Below, piece by piece: positions 51,908-54,810 of a DNA stretch of 54,810 nt (positions are counted from its first letter, which is position 1; every line of letters starts with the position of its first letter). Origin of the DNA: an uncultured Halomonas sp. (GTDB taxonomy: Bacteria > Pseudomonadota > Gammaproteobacteria > Pseudomonadales > Halomonadaceae); NCBI RefSeq assembly GCF_946887195.1, contig NZ_CAMPKE010000020.1, positions 1-54,810 of the forward strand, written 5' to 3'. The notes under the pieces are model-generated. The model did not search any database. It was not told where the DNA came from and saw nothing but the letters and a program-made list of their open reading frames with translations. Both the position numbers and the translations under genes were made by a program.

Positions 51908-52170
51908 TGAAGGAATTTGAATTCGACGATGGCAAAAGCAAAGCCAACCTGGATAAGCATGGTATTGATTTTGAGGCGGCTCAGGAGCTTTGGAGAGATC
52001 CGTACCTGCTCGAAATCCAAGCAAAATCCGAGGACGAAGAAAGGTTTGTGGTCATCGGTAGGATTGCTGGAAAGCACTGGTCGGCTGTCGTCACATACAG
52101 GGGAAGGCATATTCGTCTGATTTCAGTTAGGCGCTCCCGCAGGAAGGAGGTAGAGCTTTATGAAAGCTAA
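51907..52170 (+). CDS. brnT: BrnT-family ribonuclease toxin
   Basis: The 87-residue protein matches the BrnT/DUF497 pattern: FEFDDGKSKANLDKHGIDFEAAQELWRD across residues 4-31, RFVVIGRIAGKHWSAVV in the middle, and RHIRLISVRRSRRKEVELY at the end. Family members are RelE-fold mRNA-cutting toxins. AGGAATAA lies before the ATG. The gene is AT-richer than its surroundings, consistent with horizontal gain. It overlaps brnA by 11 bases, the usual toxin-first order. Confidence 0.9.
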   Translation: MKEFEFDDGKSKANLDKHGIDFEAAQELWRDPYLLEIQAKSEDEERFVVIGRIAGKHWSAVVTYRGRHIRLISVRRSRRKEVELYES

Positions 52171-52429
52171 AGACTTCGATAAAAAATTTGAAGAAGGTCA
52201 GGAGGACATCCTCGAAGATATTGACCTTTCTACAGCCCGTCGGGTGAACCAGAACCAAAAGCGGATCAATGTGGACTTTCCAGCTTGGGTTGTGGAGTCA
52301 CTAGACCGGGAAGCAGCCCGCATTGGTGTCACCCGCCAATCAATCATTAAGGTCTGGCTAGTGGAGCGCCTTCAGGCAGAAACTGCTAACAAGCCACTTA
52401 ATGGTGACGCCGCAGGTGGCGGACATTAG
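52160..52429 (+). CDS. brnA: BrnA-family antitoxin
   Basis: The 89-residue protein has a charged N-terminal toxin-binding segment (KDFDKKFEEGQEDILEDIDL) and a C-terminal ribbon-helix-helix (KRINVDFPAWVVESLDREA, GVTRQSIIKVWLVERLQ). It neutralises BrnT and represses the promoter in characterised relatives. The start lies inside the end of brnT with GGAGG upstream. Confidence 0.9.
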   Translation: MKAKDFDKKFEEGQEDILEDIDLSTARRVNQNQKRINVDFPAWVVESLDREAARIGVTRQSIIKVWLVERLQAETANKPLNGDAAGGGH

Positions 52430-52609
52430 TGGAGTTTTATATTTCATTAGGCATAGATGGACTCTGAAACTCTGGTAAAGAGAAGCTGTTATTCACCACG
52501 TTTTATTCGATGAGTTTCCAGAAAATCTAGATGTGCAGTGGTTAACAGAGTTTCGTGCGGGCCATGGCCGGCTTTCTGGCTAGGCCCGTTGTCGTGAGGA
52601 CTGTGTGGC

Positions 52610-53533
52610 TTAGGGTTCGATGCTACGGTCCAGAAACTCCAGCATTCCCGCCGCGATTTCCTTGCCATGGGTTTCGATGGCGAAGTGGCCGGTATCGAGA
52701 AAACGCACCTCGGCTTTCGGATTGTCGCGCTTAAACGCTTCGGCGCCGGGCGGTGTGAAGAATGGATCGTTCTTGCCCCAGATCGCCAGCGTTGGGGGTT
52801 GGTAGCGGCGGAAGTATTCGTGCAACTGTGTGTACTGCTTGATGTTCTGGCCGTAATCGAGCAGCAAATCCATCTGTACCTCGACGCCAATGCGCTCGAC
52901 TGCCGCGTAAGCTAGCTGGTAGGTCTCCGGCGGAATCAGCGAAGTGTCGTTGACGCCTTCGGTGTATTGCCACTTGAGCATTTCAAGCGTGTTGAACCGG
53001 CGTAGGGCCTCGCGGTTGGTGGCGGTCGGCTCGGCCCACGCCTTGCGCATGTCTGCCCAGCCTGCACTCAAACCCTCTTCGTAGGCATTGCCGTTCTGGC
53101 TCATAATCGCGGTGACTTTCCGCGGGTTTTTCACCGCGAGCCGCCAGCCGACCGGGGCACCGTAATCGAACACGTACATAGCGTAGCGATCCAGCCCCTT
53201 AGCCACGGTGAAGGCGTCAATTACCGATGCCAAGTTGTCGAAGGTGTAGTTGAATTTAACGCCAGGCATGACAGTTGTCTGCCCGAAGCCTGGCAGGTCG
53301 GGGGCGATCACATGGTATTTCCGGGCCAATTGTGGGATCAGGTCGCGGAACATGTATGACGAGGCGGCAAACCCGTGCAGCAGCAGGATGGTTGGCGCGT
53401 CCGACGATCCGGCTTCGCGATAGAAGACATTGACGCCCTGGATCTCCTCTGTCTTGTAGTGGACCTGCACAGGGCTTTCTGCAGCGTTGGTGGTGAGGGC
53501 AGCGGCTGCAAACGGCATATTTTTGGTGTTCAT
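52610..53533 (-). CDS. Alpha/beta hydrolase (epoxide hydrolase/haloalkane dehalogenase-like)
   Basis: The 307-residue protein has the HGFAASSYMFRDLIP oxyanion segment near residue 54, the nucleophile region YVFDYGAPVGWRLA with an Asp (near residue 122) in place of Ser, and a late DTGHFAIETHG with the catalytic His near 282. An Asp nucleophile points to epoxide hydrolases, dehalogenases or fluoroacetate-dehalogenase relatives. The first 20 residues are alanine-rich and may be a weak signal peptide. It is divergent from the CGNR regulator across 128 bp that hold two matched inverted repeats. The substrate is unknown. Confidence 0.83.
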   Translation of the reverse strand: MNTKNMPFAAAALTTNAAESPVQVHYKTEEIQGVNVFYREAGSSDAPTILLLHGFAASSYMFRDLIPQLARKYHVIAPDLPGFGQTTVMPGVKFNYTFDNLASVIDAFTVAKGLDRYAMYVFDYGAPVGWRLAVKNPRKVTAIMSQNGNAYEEGLSAGWADMRKAWAEPTATNREALRRFNTLEMLKWQYTEGVNDTSLIPPETYQLAYAAVERIGVEVQMDLLLDYGQNIKQYTQLHEYFRRYQPPTLAIWGKNDPFFTPPGAEAFKRDNPKAEVRFLDTGHFAIETHGKEIAAGMLEFLDRSIEP

Positions 53534-53569
53534 AATTTTCCTTGATGTTAAGGCTAGTGCGATATTCGC

Positions 53570-53600
53570 ATAACCTCTATAATTTACCTAGATAGGTTAT
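53570..53600. promoter_or_regulatory. Inverted repeat 1, 7-17-7
   Basis: ATAACCT (53570-53576) and AGGTTAT (53594-53600) are perfect arms 17 bp apart. An inner palindrome ACCTAGATAGGT overlaps the right arm. It lies between the divergent hydrolase and CGNR genes. Confidence 0.5.
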
Positions 53601-53626
53601 TTAGGGCCGAGCATAATCGGCTTATC

Positions 53627-53657
53627 GTAACCTGTCAAAATAATTTTTAGAGGTTAC
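53627..53657. promoter_or_regulatory. Inverted repeat 2, 7-17-7, over the CGNR ribosome site
   Basis: GTAACCT (53627-53633) and AGGTTAC (53651-53657) have the same geometry as repeat 1, with centres 57 bp apart. The right arm contains the AGAGG ribosome site of the CGNR gene, so binding would block its expression. Confidence 0.5.
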
Positions 53658-53661
53658 AAAA

Positions 53662-54267
53662 ATGACGAATACAGGGACACAGCGCGACGGCAGCTCGGCC
53701 GAGGCGCCGATGTTGGGCGACCATCTCGCAATGGACTTGCTGAATACGCAGCCGCGCAACAACGGCGAGGTCATTGAATACTGGAACAGCGGTGACGATG
53801 TGCTCAAATGGCTTGAGCGGTGTGGTGCCTTTTCGGCAGTGGAGGGCGAAACGGTTGACCTGGGCGAGTTGCTGGCGAAGGGGATTGCGTTGCGGACGCT
53901 GGCGCGTCGGCTGATCGTTCAACGCAAGGAAGGTGAGATGGGTGATATCGGTGGTCTGAACGAGTATCTGCACGCCTACCTCAGCGCCCCGCATCTGGAA
54001 CGCGACAGTGAAGGCAACATAGTGTTGACCCGCACCGCGCGCGGCGAGGCGAGCGCATCTTTGCTCGGACCGGTCGCCGAGGCAGTGGCGCAGTTACTGG
54101 TTGAAGGCAATTTCACCCTCGTCAAGCAGTGCGATCACCCTGACTGCATCTTATGGTTCTACGACCGCACGAAGGCGCGCAAGCGTCGCTGGTGCAGCAT
54201 GGCCTTGTGCGGCAATCGCTACAAGGCGGCCCAGTTCAGGAAAAGAAGTAGCGGCGAAACGGCTTAA
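53662..54267 (+). CDS. CGNR zinc-finger (ABATE-type) putative regulator
   Basis: The 201-residue protein has the N-terminal ABATE region (GDHLAMDLLNTQPRNNGEVIEYW) and a C-terminal CGNR zinc finger (CDHPDCILWFYD near residue 155, then RRWCSMALCGNR near 180). All four cysteines are present. CGNR proteins are thought to bind DNA and regulate neighbouring stress or metabolic genes. It is divergent from the hydrolase, and two matched inverted repeats lie between them. The gene runs directly into a truncated oxidoreductase frame. Confidence 0.88.
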   Translation: MTNTGTQRDGSSAEAPMLGDHLAMDLLNTQPRNNGEVIEYWNSGDDVLKWLERCGAFSAVEGETVDLGELLAKGIALRTLARRLIVQRKEGEMGDIGGLNEYLHAYLSAPHLERDSEGNIVLTRTARGEASASLLGPVAEAVAQLLVEGNFTLVKQCDHPDCILWFYDRTKARKRRWCSMALCGNRYKAAQFRKRSSGETA

Positions 54268-54269
54268 AT

Positions 54270-54692
54270 CAGAATGCCAGGCAGCAACTGAAAGAGATCG
54301 AATCACTGGTCGAGGGCCATCATCATGAACGCATGCAGCGCACGCCCAATACCTTCGCCGCGCATCGTGTGATCTGGCTGGCCGGTCGCCACGGTGTGCA
54401 GCAAGCCATTGTCGAAGCTTTGTTCCGCGCCTACTTAGTCGAGGGGCGGGATATCGGCCAACCCGAAGTGCTCGCTGCGTTGGCTGGGCATGGTGGCCTT
54501 ACGGGTGTGCCGGTATTAGAGTTCCTGCAAGGGGAGGAAGGGATCGACGAAGTACGTGACGAACTCGCGCAAGCTCACCGGCTCGGCGTCAGTGGAGTAC
54601 CGACGTTTATCTTCGCGGGGCGGACCGCGTTATCGGGCGCCCAACCGCCGGAAGTGATTCGCGAGGCCATTGTGGACGTTGCTGGGGGTTGA
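54270..54692 (+). pseudogene. Truncated DsbA/FrnE-like oxidoreductase (C-terminal half)
   Basis: From 54270 the frame reads QNARQQLKEIESLVEG and then NTFAAHRVIWLAGRHGVQQA, LFRAYLVEGRDIGQPEVL, GVSGVPTFIFAGRTALSGAQPP. This is the helical insert and C-terminus of a FrnE-type DsbA-fold protein. The N-terminal thioredoxin half with the CxxC active site is missing, and the frame has no start codon before the ATG at 54333. The normal family length is about 210 residues; about 140 remain. The junction falls within a few bases of the CGNR stop, so a deletion or insertion joined the two. Expression from 54333 would give 119 inactive residues. Confidence 0.75.
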
Positions 54693-54810
54693 GTTTGGGT
54701 GAGGGTAGTGGCTGCTTTCGACCCTTCTCGGACATTCGGACTTAGGGCGACATGAGCCCCCTTTGTCAGCCTAGTTGTCCAGTTGGCAGTTTCGCCTGAA
54801 TTTAACCAAT

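Noticed and set aside
54693..54810. Possible gene or repeat in the last 118 bases
   Set aside because: No open frame, hairpin or repeat convincing enough to report.

Overview
This GC-rich window looks like the chromosome of a metabolically versatile, probably halophilic gammaproteobacterium. The combination of choline-sulfatase with its LysR regulator, a phasin, a complete glycolate oxidase cluster, a TRAP transporter and a fused fructose phosphotransferase points to a Halomonas/Salinicola-type member of the Halomonadaceae. That placement is inferred from gene content only. About 41 protein-coding genes are supported. I see no rRNA, tRNA, CRISPR array or intact insertion sequence.

Layout. 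58-7395 (minus strand) is a type VI secretion hcp-vgrG island: Hcp, VgrG, a DUF4123 adaptor, a large alpha/beta-hydrolase (lipase-like) effector, a beta-propeller lipoprotein that is the likely immunity protein, and then an orphan second copy of the effector's last 204 residues. 7615-10183 is betC with a divergent LysR regulator. 10247-19607 is a glycolate regulon: glcDEFGB on the minus strand, the regulator glcC divergent from it, and a GlcA-type permease convergent with glcC. Matching TGGTC-N-GACCA palindromes lie before glcC/glcD and, in weaker form, before the permease. 19990-26496 holds a glutathione-transferase-like gene, a GntR/FCD regulator and a five-gene branched-chain-amino-acid-type ABC importer. 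26904-30068 is a DUF1656/HlyD/FUSC efflux operon. 30419-30784 is a phasin.

30980-34037 is modABC plus a DUF192 gene. 34188-37444 is a TRAP transporter (dctPQM) followed by a tautomerase. 37502-44880 is a housekeeping-type stretch: ZIP transporter, DUF2189 membrane protein, MOSC protein, hybrid histidine kinase, PhoD-like phosphatase and phosphoribosyltransferase. 44964-51751 is the fructose system: a FruR/Cra-type repressor divergent from fruBKA. 51907-54692 has an accessory character: an AT-rich BrnT/BrnA toxin-antitoxin pair, an alpha/beta hydrolase divergent from a CGNR zinc-finger regulator, and the truncated C-terminal half of a DsbA/FrnE-like oxidoreductase.

How the parts work together. 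The glc genes would import glycolate, oxidise it to glyoxylate and condense that with acetyl-CoA to malate. The fru genes would take up fructose as fructose-1-phosphate, convert it to fructose-1,6-bisphosphate and regulate themselves through FruR. The most unusual parts are the duplicated effector tail, a 20-bp-period array of palindromes between hcp and betC, mutually exclusive hairpins in the fruB leader, and paired 7-17-7 inverted repeats in front of the CGNR regulator.
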